This document shows, piece by piece, positions 8,239 to 15,779 of a stretch of 37,392 nucleotides of DNA (positions are counted from its first letter, which is position 1; every line of letters starts with the position of its first letter). The notes beneath the pieces were generated by a model. The model had not been told where the DNA came from, ran no database searches, and was given only the letters and a program-made list of their open reading frames with translations. The position numbers were made by a program, and so were the translations under genes. The stretch spans positions 1 to 37,392 of the forward strand of contig DATNIJ010000109.1 of assembly GCA_035604475.1 (NCBI GenBank). The letters are read 5' to 3'. Source of the DNA: DASPPM01 sp035604475. GTDB taxonomy: Bacteria; Pseudomonadota; Alphaproteobacteria; JACZXZ01.

Positions 8239-8501
8239 CCGCCCTTCTCGCCGTCGAGGCACTCCATGTCGAGATTCCGCTCGCGCTGGGCACGCTTCGC
8301 CCCGCGCGCGGCGTGAGCTTCGAGGTCGCGCGCGGCGAGACGCTCCCGATCGTGGGCGAATCCGGCCGCGACGAGGGCCTCGCAACGCCGCGGAAGACGC
8401 GGGCCTCGACGGCCCGGGGCGCCATCGCTCCGCGGCGCGCTTGTGGAGCCTTTTGCGCTAAGCTAAGGTTTTGCGCGCACGAAGAAAAGAAAGGCCGCTA
8501 G
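8235..8501 (+). pseudogene. Truncated dppD-like ATPase gene (set 1), broken at Walker A
   Basis: From the TTG at 8235 to base 8366 this frame matches the first 132 bases of the intact ATPase gene at 12139-12270, with ten mismatches and no gaps by my count. The homology ends inside the Walker A motif: the intact copy reads GESGCGKS, this one reads GESG then RDEGLATP. From there the DNA is a copy of the sequence upstream of binding protein 1. The reading frame runs on to a stop at 8501, giving an 88-residue product with no P-loop, signature or Walker B motif. It cannot be a functional ATPase. Set 1 therefore lacks its own ATPases and would have to use the pair encoded at 12139-14129. Confidence 0.9.
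8362..8412 (+). repeat. 51-bp perfect direct repeat, copy 2 (joined to the dppD stub)
   Basis: This is identical to 4695-4745. Its first five bases (CCGGC) are shared with the dppD sequence at the break, so the junction shows 5-bp microhomology. It marks the point where ATPase coding sequence was joined to a transporter upstream region. Confidence 0.88.
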
Positions 8502-8590
8502 AGCGGCCGGGAAATAGCCGGGCACGCGGCTTCGCCAAGGTGGCGCGGCAGGGGGCCAAACGCCCACGACTGAAACGGGAGGCAGGATTC

Positions 8591-10114
8591 ATGCTCAACA
8601 GATTAGCACTCGCCTTGGTCCCGGCGTTCGTCGCAACGGCGCTTTGCGCCGGCTCGGCCGAGGCCGGCAAGAAGGATGACACCCTCAACATCGCCTGGGA
8701 CCAGCCGATCGACAACGCGGATGCCTATTTCAACACCAACCGCGAGGGCATCCTCTTCGCGCGCCTGGTGTGGGACCAGCTCATCGAGCGCGACCCGGTG
8801 ACCTTCGAGTACAAGCCCGAGCTCGCCACCGCCTGGCACTGGGTCGACGACGTGACGCTCGAGTTCGAGCTGCGCCACGGGGTCAAGTTCCAGGACGGCC
8901 AGCCCTTCGATGCGGACGACGTGGTCTATACCCTCAACTTCGTGTCCGATCCGGCCAATAAGGTGCTCAACACTACCAACGTCGCCTGGATCAAGAACGC
9001 GGAGAAGATCGACCAATACAAAGTCCGGATTCACCTCAAGGGGCCCTTCCCGGCGGCCCTCGAATACGTCTCCGGCCCGATGCCGATCTACCCGCACGTC
9101 TACTATGCCAAGGTCGGGCCCGAGGGCATGGGCAAGAAGCCCATCGGCAGCGGCCCCTACAAGGTCGAGAGCCTCGAGTCCGGCAAGTCCGCGACCTTCG
9201 TCAAGAACGCCGACTATTGGGACGGCAGCCCCAAGGGCAAGCCCAAGATCGGGAAGATCTACGAGCGCTTCATCCCGGAGAAGACCACCCAGATCGCCGA
9301 ACTGCTCTCGGGCGGGCTCGATTGGATGTGGTACGTGCCGACCGACCAGGTGGCGAACATCGGCAAGGTCAAGGGCTTGACCACCGTCGACGGCGAGACG
9401 ATGCGCTCCGGCTACATCTTCTTCGACGCGGCCGGCCGCTCGGGCAAGTCGCCACTCCAGGACGTGCGCGTGAGGCGCGCGATCGCTTACGCGATCAACC
9501 GCGAGGAGTTCACCAAGACCTTCTTCGCGCCCTCCGCACATCTGCTCAAGGCGCCCTGCTTCACGACCCAGTTCGGCTGCTACCAGGGGGCGACGCAATA
9601 CGATTACGACCTCGCCAAGGCCAAGGCGCTGATGAAGGAGGCCGGCTATGAAAACGGCTTCGATACCCAGCTCTATGCCTTCCGCCAGCCGCGCAGCTGG
9701 GAGGACGCGCTCGCCGGCTACATGCGCGCGATCGGCGTTCGTGCCAACATCCAACTCCTCGAATATCCCACCTTCCGCAACAAGAACCATGAAGGGGTGA
9801 CCCCGATCTCCTTCGGCGACTGGGGCTCCTATTCGATCAACGATGCCTCCGCCATGCTTGGCAACTTCTTCACCGGCTCGGCCGACGATTTCACCGGCGA
9901 CAAGGAGCTCGCGGAGACCGTGCACGCGGCCGACACCAATCCGCACGCGAACAACCGGCAAGCGCTCTACAAGAAGGCGATCGAGCGCATCATGGACCAG
10001 ATGTACATGCTGCCCATGAACTCCTACGCCATCTATTACGCCTACACGAGCGATCTCGACTTCACCCCCTTCAAGGACGAGATCCCGCGCTATTACCTCT
10101 ACGGGTGGAAGTGA
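8591..10114 (+). CDS. ABC transporter substrate-binding protein, DppA/OppA family (set 2)
   Basis: The ATG at 8591 is preceded by CGGGAGG and yields 507 residues. A classical signal peptide (MLNRLALALVPAFVATALCA, then GSAEA) leads into a family 5 solute-binding domain. Its segments parallel set 1: ATAWHWVDDVTLEFELRHGV, FDADDVVYTLNFV, GSGPYKVES and RRAIAYAINREEF. The role is periplasmic ligand capture for the permeases encoded just downstream. The ligand-pocket regions differ considerably from the set 1 protein, so the two may recognise different peptides while sharing one ATPase pair. The 198-base gap to the next gene contains strong hairpins, unlike the 39-base gap in set 1, and may keep the binding protein more abundant than the permeases. 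Confidence 0.94.
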   Translation: MLNRLALALVPAFVATALCAGSAEAGKKDDTLNIAWDQPIDNADAYFNTNREGILFARLVWDQLIERDPVTFEYKPELATAWHWVDDVTLEFELRHGVKFQDGQPFDADDVVYTLNFVSDPANKVLNTTNVAWIKNAEKIDQYKVRIHLKGPFPAALEYVSGPMPIYPHVYYAKVGPEGMGKKPIGSGPYKVESLESGKSATFVKNADYWDGSPKGKPKIGKIYERFIPEKTTQIAELLSGGLDWMWYVPTDQVANIGKVKGLTTVDGETMRSGYIFFDAAGRSGKSPLQDVRVRRAIAYAINREEFTKTFFAPSAHLLKAPCFTTQFGCYQGATQYDYDLAKAKALMKEAGYENGFDTQLYAFRQPRSWEDALAGYMRAIGVRANIQLLEYPTFRNKNHEGVTPISFGDWGSYSINDASAMLGNFFTGSADDFTGDKELAETVHAADTNPHANNRQALYKKAIERIMDQMYMLPMNSYAIYYAYTSDLDFTPFKDEIPRYYLYGWK

Positions 10115-10139
10115 GAAGCGCGGGAACTATCGATGTATG

Positions 10140-10290
10140 GCACACCCCCCACCCATTGGCCGCTCCTCAACGGGCGGCCGATCCCCCTAAAGGGGGGAGG
10201 GAAGCTGCATAGCATGCCAAGGAAAATCCCCCTCCCCCTTGAAGGGGGCTCGAGCCGCGAAGCGGATCGGGGGGGAGGGGGTGACACTCG
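10140..10290. repeat. Intercistronic G/C-run hairpin cluster
   Basis: Between binding protein 2 and its permease lies a dense set of short inverted repeats. These are CCCCCT-AA-AGGGGG at 10183-10196, a CCCCCTT/AAGGGGG stem at 10234-10248, CCGC-GAA-GCGG at about 10255-10265, and long C-runs matched by the G-run at 10268-10280. The composition resembles mobile intergenic palindromes of alphaproteobacteria. The equivalent gap in set 1 has no such sequence. Confidence 0.65.
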
Positions 10291-10312
10291 AGCTCTCGAA
10301 AGTCGGCGCTAG

Positions 10313-11230
10313 TTGCTCGCGTACTTCCTCAAGCGAAGCCTGGTAGCCCTTCTGGTCGCGATCACCGTCTCGATCATCAGCTTCATGTTGCTGCACCTCT
10401 CGGGCGATCTCGCCCAGGCGCTCGCAGGGCCGGCCGCCACGGCGGCGGACGTCGAGCAGGTGCGCAAGTCCTACGGCCTCGACCGGCCACTGCCGGTGCA
10501 GTACCTCGAATGGGGCGGGAGAGCGCTCAGGGGAGACTTCGGCCAATCCTTCTTCAACCGAGAGCCGGTGTTCGACATGATCGCCGAGCGCCTGCCGATC
10601 ACGATGACGCTCGGCGCGACTGCGCTCGCGTTGGCATTAGCACTCTCGATTCCGCTCGGCATCGTCGCCGCCGTCAGGCCGAACACGTGGCTCGATCGCC
10701 TGGCCCTCACGGTTTCCGTGTTCGGCCAAGCGCTGCCGAGCTTCTGGTTCGGCCTCTTGCTGATCATCCTCTTCGGGCTCGATCTGCGCTGGCTGCCGGT
10801 CTCCGGCACCGGCGGCTGGCGCTATTACGTGATGCCCTCGATCGCGCTCGCCTACTATGCGACCCCGGCGTTCATGCGCCTCACCCGCGCCGGCATGCTC
10901 GAGGTGCTCGCCTCCGATTACATCCGCACCGCGCGCGCCAAGGGCCTGCGCCCGGCGAGCGTGCTCTTCAAGCACGCGCTGCGCAACGCGATCATCCCGG
11001 TCGTCGCGGTGGCCGCCGTCCAGTTCGGCTTCCTCCTCGGCGGCTCGATCGTGGTGGAGAGCGTCTTCTCGCTCCACGGCGTCGGCTATCTCGGCTGGGA
11101 GGCGATCAGCCGCGCCGATTTCCCGGTCGTGCAGGCGATCGTGCTGGTGCTCGCATGCATCTATATCGTGCTGACGCTTTTCGCCGACATGCTCAACGCC
11201 TTCCTCGACCCGCGCATCCGCGTGCGCTGA
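10313..11230 (+). CDS. Peptide ABC transporter permease, DppB-like (set 2)
   Basis: This 305-residue DppB/OppB-type channel subunit has the same length as the set 1 copy. The start is a TTG at 10313 (MLAYFLKRSLVALLVAI), chosen because it aligns exactly with MIAFLLRRLGLALAVAF of set 1; there is no convincing ribosome-binding site. Six hydrophobic helices are visible, and the EAA loop reads SDYIRTARAKGLRPASVLFKH, followed by ALRNAIIPVVA. The rare start and the hairpins just upstream suggest that translation is weak relative to the binding protein. It is followed after 12 bases by its partner permease. Confidence 0.93.
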   Translation: MLAYFLKRSLVALLVAITVSIISFMLLHLSGDLAQALAGPAATAADVEQVRKSYGLDRPLPVQYLEWGGRALRGDFGQSFFNREPVFDMIAERLPITMTLGATALALALALSIPLGIVAAVRPNTWLDRLALTVSVFGQALPSFWFGLLLIILFGLDLRWLPVSGTGGWRYYVMPSIALAYYATPAFMRLTRAGMLEVLASDYIRTARAKGLRPASVLFKHALRNAIIPVVAVAAVQFGFLLGGSIVVESVFSLHGVGYLGWEAISRADFPVVQAIVLVLACIYIVLTLFADMLNAFLDPRIRVR

Positions 11231-11242
11231 GGTGCCGCCCGA

Positions 11243-12142
11243 ATGAGCGTCGAGAGCTTCATCGGCATCGGCGACAGGCTGCAGCCCTCCGCGGCGGCGA
11301 TCCTGCGCCGCCGCGTCTTCGGCCACACCACCTTCGTCTTCGGCGCAGGCACGCTCGCCTTCATCCTGCTCGTGGCGCTTAACGCCTCCTGGCTCGCGCC
11401 GCACGATCCTTATGCCCAGAATCTCGCTCAACGCCTCATCCCGCCGATCTGGAACGCAGACGGCAGCTGGACGCATGTGCTCGGCACCGACCAGCTCGGC
11501 CGCGACTATCTGAGCCGCGTCATCTACGGCACGCGCATCTCGCTCCTCATCGGCACCGCGGCGATGACGATGTCGGGGCTCATCGGCACCACGCTCGGCG
11601 TGCTCGCGGGCTATTTCGGCGGCCGCATCGATCTCGCCATCAACTTCATCATCACCACGCGGCTCGCCATGCCCATCATCCTGGTGGCACTCGCCGTGGC
11701 GGCCCTTGCCGGCAGCTCGCTCGAGAACGTGATCCTCGTGCTCGGCCTCCTCCTGTGGGACCGCTTTGCGGTGGTGACGCGCAGCGTCACCCTTCAGGTC
11801 CGCGGTCTCGATTATGTCGCGGCCGCCCAGGCGGTCGGCTGCTCGAGCTTGCGCGTGCTGGCGAGCGAGATCCTGCCCAACATCCTCAATGCCATCATCG
11901 TGGTCGCCACGCTCGAGATGGCGAACGCGATCCTGCTCGAGGCGGCACTCTCGTTTCTCGGCGTCGGCGTGCCGTCGCCGCTGCCCTCCTGGGGCCTGAT
12001 GATCGCCGAAGGAAAGGAGTACATGTTCTTCACCCCCTGGGTGATCACCATTCCGGGGGTGGCCCTCTTCACGCTCGTGCTCGCCATCAACCTCTTGGGC
12101 GACGGCGTGCGCGACCTCACCGCGCCGGAGAACCGCAATTGA
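11243..12142 (+). CDS. Peptide ABC transporter permease, DppC-like (set 2)
   Basis: This 299-residue partner permease has the DppC layout: a cytoplasmic N-terminus (MSVESFIGIGDRLQPSAAA), a membrane helix at about 30-52, LGTDQLGRDYLSRVIYGTRIS, four further helices, an EAA-type loop (DYVAAAQAVGCSSLRVLASE) and the ending LLGDGVRDLTAPENRN. It completes the set 2 channel. Its last bases overlap the TTG start of the ATPase gene (TTGA at 12139-12142), indicating translational coupling. The last 160 bases or so are nearly identical to the set 1 permease gene. Confidence 0.93.
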   Translation: MSVESFIGIGDRLQPSAAAILRRRVFGHTTFVFGAGTLAFILLVALNASWLAPHDPYAQNLAQRLIPPIWNADGSWTHVLGTDQLGRDYLSRVIYGTRISLLIGTAAMTMSGLIGTTLGVLAGYFGGRIDLAINFIITTRLAMPIILVALAVAALAGSSLENVILVLGLLLWDRFAVVTRSVTLQVRGLDYVAAAQAVGCSSLRVLASEILPNILNAIIVVATLEMANAILLEAALSFLGVGVPSPLPSWGLMIAEGKEYMFFTPWVITIPGVALFTLVLAINLLGDGVRDLTAPENRN

Positions 12143-13146
12143 CGGCCCTTCTCGCCGTCGAGGAGCTCCATGTCGAGATTCCGCTCGCGCTGGGCACGCT
12201 TCGCCCCGTACGCGGCGTGAGCTTCGAGGTCGAGCGCGGCAAGACGCTCTCGATCGTGGGAGAGTCCGGCTGCGGCAAATCGCTCACCTCGCTCGCGATC
12301 ATGAACCTTCTGCCGCGCGGCGCACGGCGCACGGCAACACGGCTCGGCTTCGGCGGCAGCGACCTCCTCGGCCTCGACGAGCGCGAGATGGCGGACCTGC
12401 GCGGCAACGAGATCGCCATGATCTTCCAGGAGCCGATGACGAGCCTCAACCCTGCCTTCACCATCGGCAATCAGCTCGAGGAAGCGCTCCTGCGCCACCG
12501 CAAGGTGGCGCGGGGCGAGGCGCGCGCGCGCGCCGTCTATTTGCTCGAGAAGGTCGGCATCACCGCGGCACCCGAGCGGCTGCGCCAATATCCCCACCAG
12601 CTCTCCGGCGGCCTGCGCCAGCGCGTGATGATCGCGATGGCGCTCATGTGCGGCCCAAAGCTCATCATCGCCGACGAGCCGACGACGGCGCTTGACGTCA
12701 CCATCCAGGCGCAGATCCTCCACCTCCTCGCCGCCCTCAGGCGCGAGTTCGAGATGGGCGTCATCCTCATCACCCACGACCTCGGCGTGGTCGCCCGCAT
12801 CGCCGATCGCGTGGCCGTGATGTATGCCGGCGAGATCGTCGAGAGCGGGAGTGTGGAGGAGATCTTCGCGCGCCCGCTCCACCCCTACACGCAGGGCCTG
12901 ATGCGCTGCATCCCCGTACCCGGCAAGAGCCGTCGCGGCGAGCATCTCGGCTCGATTCCGGGCATGGTGCCAAGCCTCATCGGCGCGCTCCGCGGCTGCG
13001 CCTTTAGCAACCGCTGCAGCCATGCCTTCGAGCGCTGCGCCGTCGAGAGCGTGGCGCTCGGCGAGATCGCCCCGGGCCGCGCTTACCGTTGCCTGCTGTC
13101 GGCCGAGGCGTGCGCGCGGAATGCGCTCGAGGCCGCCGCGCAATGA
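12139..13146 (+). CDS. Peptide ABC transporter ATP-binding protein, DppD-like
   Basis: The 335-residue ATPase is read from a TTG that overlaps the permease stop. Motifs in order are Walker A GESGCGKS (41-48), Q-loop IFQEPMTSLNP (about 95-105), signature LSGGLRQRV (155-163), Walker B LIIADEPTTALD (175-186) and the switch histidine in LITHDLG. The C-terminal oligopeptide-ABC tail (HPYTQGLM, then a Cys-rich CAFSNRC..FERC segment) is present. In the Dpp/Opp family this C-terminal cysteine cluster can hold an iron-sulfur centre. The protein should form a heterodimer with the next gene product and probably powers both sets of permeases. The last four bases overlap the next gene (ATGA). Confidence 0.94.
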   Translation: MTALLAVEELHVEIPLALGTLRPVRGVSFEVERGKTLSIVGESGCGKSLTSLAIMNLLPRGARRTATRLGFGGSDLLGLDEREMADLRGNEIAMIFQEPMTSLNPAFTIGNQLEEALLRHRKVARGEARARAVYLLEKVGITAAPERLRQYPHQLSGGLRQRVMIAMALMCGPKLIIADEPTTALDVTIQAQILHLLAALRREFEMGVILITHDLGVVARIADRVAVMYAGEIVESGSVEEIFARPLHPYTQGLMRCIPVPGKSRRGEHLGSIPGMVPSLIGALRGCAFSNRCSHAFERCAVESVALGEIAPGRAYRCLLSAEACARNALEAAAQ

Positions 13147-14129
13147 CGCCGCCCGTGCTCGAAATCCGCGAAGTCGAGCGCCGCTTCTGGGTCTCGGGCG
13201 GCGCCTTCAAGGCGACGCGCGCGCTCTCGGCGGTCGCAGGCGTCAGCCTCGCCGTCAGGCGTGGCGAGGTGCTCGGCCTCGTCGGCGAGTCGGGCTGCGG
13301 CAAAACCACACTCGCGCGCATGATGCTCGGCCTCTTGCAGCCGACGAGCGGGACGATCCTCTTCGGCGGCGAGCCGATCGAGAAGCTCGACCGCGCGGGC
13401 CTTGCCCGGCGCGTGCAGCCCGTCTTCCAGGACCCCTACTCCTCGCTCAATCCGCGCAAGAGCATCGGCAGCATCATCGGGCTCCCCTTGCGCGTGCACG
13501 GGTTGGGGACACGCTCCGAGTGGCGCCCAAGGATCGAGGAGATGATGGACCGCGTGGGGCTCGCGCGGCGATTCTACCGCAGCTATCCAAGCCAGCTCTC
13601 GGGCGGCCAGCGTCAACGCGTGGCGATCGCGCGCGCGCTCATCATGCGCCCGGAAGTCGTGATCTGCGACGAGCCGACCTCGGCCCTCGACGTCTCGGTG
13701 CAATCGCAGATCCTCAATCTGCTGCAGGACCTGCAGCGCGATTTCAATCTGACCTATGTGGTGATCAGCCACAATCTCGCCGTGGTCGAGCATCTGGCGA
13801 CGCGGGTCGCGGTCATGTATCTTGGCCGCATCGTCGAGGAGAACGAGACGACCGCCCTCTTCCGCACGCCGCGCCATCCTTATACGCAGGCCCTCCTCGC
13901 CTCGGTGCTGACGCCGGAGCCGGGCCTCGGCGTGCCCGACACGCACCTCGGCATCGCCTTCCCCAACCCGCTCGAGCCGCCCTCGGGCTGCCCGTTCCAT
14001 CCGCGCTGCCCCCATGCGATACCCCTCTGCGCCGCGCAGGCACCCGAGCGGCACCGCTTCGATGGTGCCATCGCGGAGTGCCACCTTTACGATGACATCG
14101 GCCAGAATTCCGGTAAGCCAATGATTTGA
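13143..14129 (+). CDS. Peptide ABC transporter ATP-binding protein, DppF-like
   Basis: The 328-residue ATPase begins with an ATG overlapping the previous stop. It shows Walker A GESGCGKT (48-55), Q-loop VFQDPYSSLNP, signature LSGGQRQRV, Walker B VVICDEPTSALD and switch VISHNLAVV. The C-terminal part (HPYTQALLAS, then SGCPFHPRCPHA) again has the cysteine pattern seen in Dpp/Opp ATPases. It is the second half of the ATPase heterodimer and the last gene of the transporter operon. The gene is complete, and no obvious terminator hairpin follows its TGA at 14127-14129. Confidence 0.94.
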   Translation: MTPPVLEIREVERRFWVSGGAFKATRALSAVAGVSLAVRRGEVLGLVGESGCGKTTLARMMLGLLQPTSGTILFGGEPIEKLDRAGLARRVQPVFQDPYSSLNPRKSIGSIIGLPLRVHGLGTRSEWRPRIEEMMDRVGLARRFYRSYPSQLSGGQRQRVAIARALIMRPEVVICDEPTSALDVSVQSQILNLLQDLQRDFNLTYVVISHNLAVVEHLATRVAVMYLGRIVEENETTALFRTPRHPYTQALLASVLTPEPGLGVPDTHLGIAFPNPLEPPSGCPFHPRCPHAIPLCAAQAPERHRFDGAIAECHLYDDIGQNSGKPMI

Positions 14130-14451
14130 TACGGCTGCGGGGGCCAATTCCGACAGAAGTTCACCACCCACGTCCGCTCGGGGGCCCTGATCAGGGTTGC
14201 CGTCGTCTACGTCTTGGCATCGGACTGCGGCCCCATCTTGCTTGCGCCTCACCCGGCCGCCCCCAAGGAGCGCGGCAAGACGCCATTGGTATAACGCCTA
14301 TGGATGCGGCCAAAGCCAAACGAGACAAGAAATGACCGCAGCTATAATTGCTGCAATTTCTGTGATCCACGCTTCTTTTTTCGTACTGCCCCCCATCTTG
14401 CTTTGCTCAATTTGGCAGGCTTCGTTGCGGCGCCGCTCTTCCTGGCTCCTC
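14130..14451. other. Intergenic stretch without a recognised gene
   Basis: These 322 bases separate the transporter operon from a convergent minus-strand gene. They hold only two very short plus-strand frames: MDAAKAKRDKK (14300-14335) and a 42-codon hydrophobic frame (14332-14460) that overlaps it by ATGA and runs nine bases into the next gene. Neither has a good ribosome-binding site or recognisable similarity. The segment is more AT-rich than its surroundings around 14330-14420. I see no terminator, repeat or RNA gene. Confidence 0.5.
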
Positions 14452-15471
14452 CTAGAGTGAATGGGTGAGCCGCAGGAGATCGTAAGCGGCGCGCAGGGCC
14501 AGTGGACGGGCCGCGATGAACTCGCGTTCGAGGATTCTGGGGCCCCACTTGAGCTTGTAGGCGGCTTGGCTGTCGGACGGATACAAGGCCTGACCGTTGC
14601 GCCGTAGTACGCGGCCGAGCCATGCCATGGCTCGGCTGAAGCCGGGATACTCCTCGCCGAAGAGAATGAACGGAGTGAAGCCAAAATGCAGGAAACGGAC
14701 GCCCTCGCGCATCAGTTTCTGCAACGCAAGTGCGTTCACCGCCTCCATCGTGCCGGCGGGCGCGTCCGGCAAGCGGCGGGCGAGGTCGTGCAGGTAACCC
14801 GGCATCCGCCCCCAGGCCGGCACGTAAGTGATAAATCCGACATGGGCCCCCTTCTTGTCGAGGGCGACGAAGATACGCCGGTGCGGATCGCCGGGCGCGC
14901 CGAGCTCCCCGATCATGAAGTCGAGCTCTTGTTTCTTCTTTCCCGCAAGCCATCCCGCGGTGATCGTCCGCAACTGCGCGAAGACGGCCTCCCCGCTCGG
15001 AACGTCGGTGCCTATCTCGAGCACGCGAACGCCGGCCTTGTGCGCGCGGTTGATCTTGTTGCGCAGCCGCATCTTTTCGCCGCCGGTGAGGCTGTAGCCG
15101 GCGAGCTCGAGCGTGATGCTGGTACCGAATTGATTCACGGTCATGCCGCGATCGAGGAAGAGCGGCACGGCCTCTTCGCGGATCTGGACGAAGAGCGCGA
15201 CTCTCTGCTGCCGCGCGGCCTCGGCAAGAAAGGCATTGAGGAGCCGGGCGCGCTCGCTCTCGGGCGCATGCAACCCGCCGAACGCAACGAGGTGGCGGCC
15301 CTGCTCGCGATAAGCGACAAAGCCGGGTCGGCCGGGGAGCTCAAAACGCCGGTTGCGCACCGACAGCGCCAGAAAGCCGGAGGGGTGGTCGATCCAACTC
15401 GCCTGCGGCAGGCCGCGAGCGTTGACGGTCACCGGCTCGAGCGCGGTCGGCCACGCTCTGATCCTGTCCAT
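14452..15471 (-). CDS. DUF2156 / phosphatidylglycerol lysyltransferase C-terminal-like acyltransferase
   Basis: From the ATG at 15471 (MDRIRAW) the product has 339 residues and no membrane helices. The sequence has the tandem GNAT-like fold pattern of the DUF2156 family (the soluble domain of MprF-type aminoacyl-phosphatidylglycerol synthases). It has a first half with FVAYREQGRHLVAFGG and a central MRLRNKINRAHKAGVRVLEI, the K/R-N-K-x-NRA-x-(K/R)-AG motif common to this family. The C-terminal half shows MEAVNALALQKLMREGVRFL and YKLKWGPRILEREFI. Such enzymes move an aminoacyl or acyl group to a lipid or small acceptor; without the MprF flippase the acceptor here is unknown. It lies 308 bases downstream of the thioester-reductase-like gene on the same strand. 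Upstream in-frame starts exist up to 15606 but look non-coding. Confidence 0.75.
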   Translation of the reverse strand: MDRIRAWPTALEPVTVNARGLPQASWIDHPSGFLALSVRNRRFELPGRPGFVAYREQGRHLVAFGGLHAPESERARLLNAFLAEAARQQRVALFVQIREEAVPLFLDRGMTVNQFGTSITLELAGYSLTGGEKMRLRNKINRAHKAGVRVLEIGTDVPSGEAVFAQLRTITAGWLAGKKKQELDFMIGELGAPGDPHRRIFVALDKKGAHVGFITYVPAWGRMPGYLHDLARRLPDAPAGTMEAVNALALQKLMREGVRFLHFGFTPFILFGEEYPGFSRAMAWLGRVLRRNGQALYPSDSQAAYKLKWGPRILEREFIAARPLALRAAYDLLRLTHSL

Positions 15472-15779
15472 TTGTCGGCCTTGTAGCGCAGCCGGCTCCG
15501 ACGATGCGCTTCGGCGCCGTGAAACGCAACCTCTTGGTCGAAGGCCATTCGGAGATTTAGGGATCATGCCCCTGCGAGCGGTCAACGCGCGGCAAAGCGG
15601 TATCATCGCGCATGCGTTGACGTTTCCGCCGCAGGCAGCAGTTCAGTGGCCTTGTGCAGTGAAACCGATCCCGAGCTTTGTGCCGCGATATAGCGCCGCA
15701 CCTCCACAGGACGCTCCTGCTGCGCCCATTCCGCCAGGGATATCGAGAGCAATGCTTGACGCGGTCGAGCGCTGCCCGG
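15472..15779. other. Intergenic stretch between two minus-strand genes
   Basis: These 308 bases hold no convincing gene. Open frames on either strand lack start signals and have arginine/cysteine-rich out-of-frame composition. No stem followed by a U-run is visible. A promoter for the downstream transferase gene may lie here, but I cannot mark boxes with confidence. Confidence 0.4.

Noticed and set aside
14332..14460. 42-codon hydrophobic frame (MTAAIIAAISVIHASFFVLP...) overlapping a tiny MDAAKAKRDKK frame by ATGA
   Set aside because: It could be a small membrane protein, but it lacks a clear ribosome-binding site and overlaps the end of the convergent gene. Not listed as a gene.
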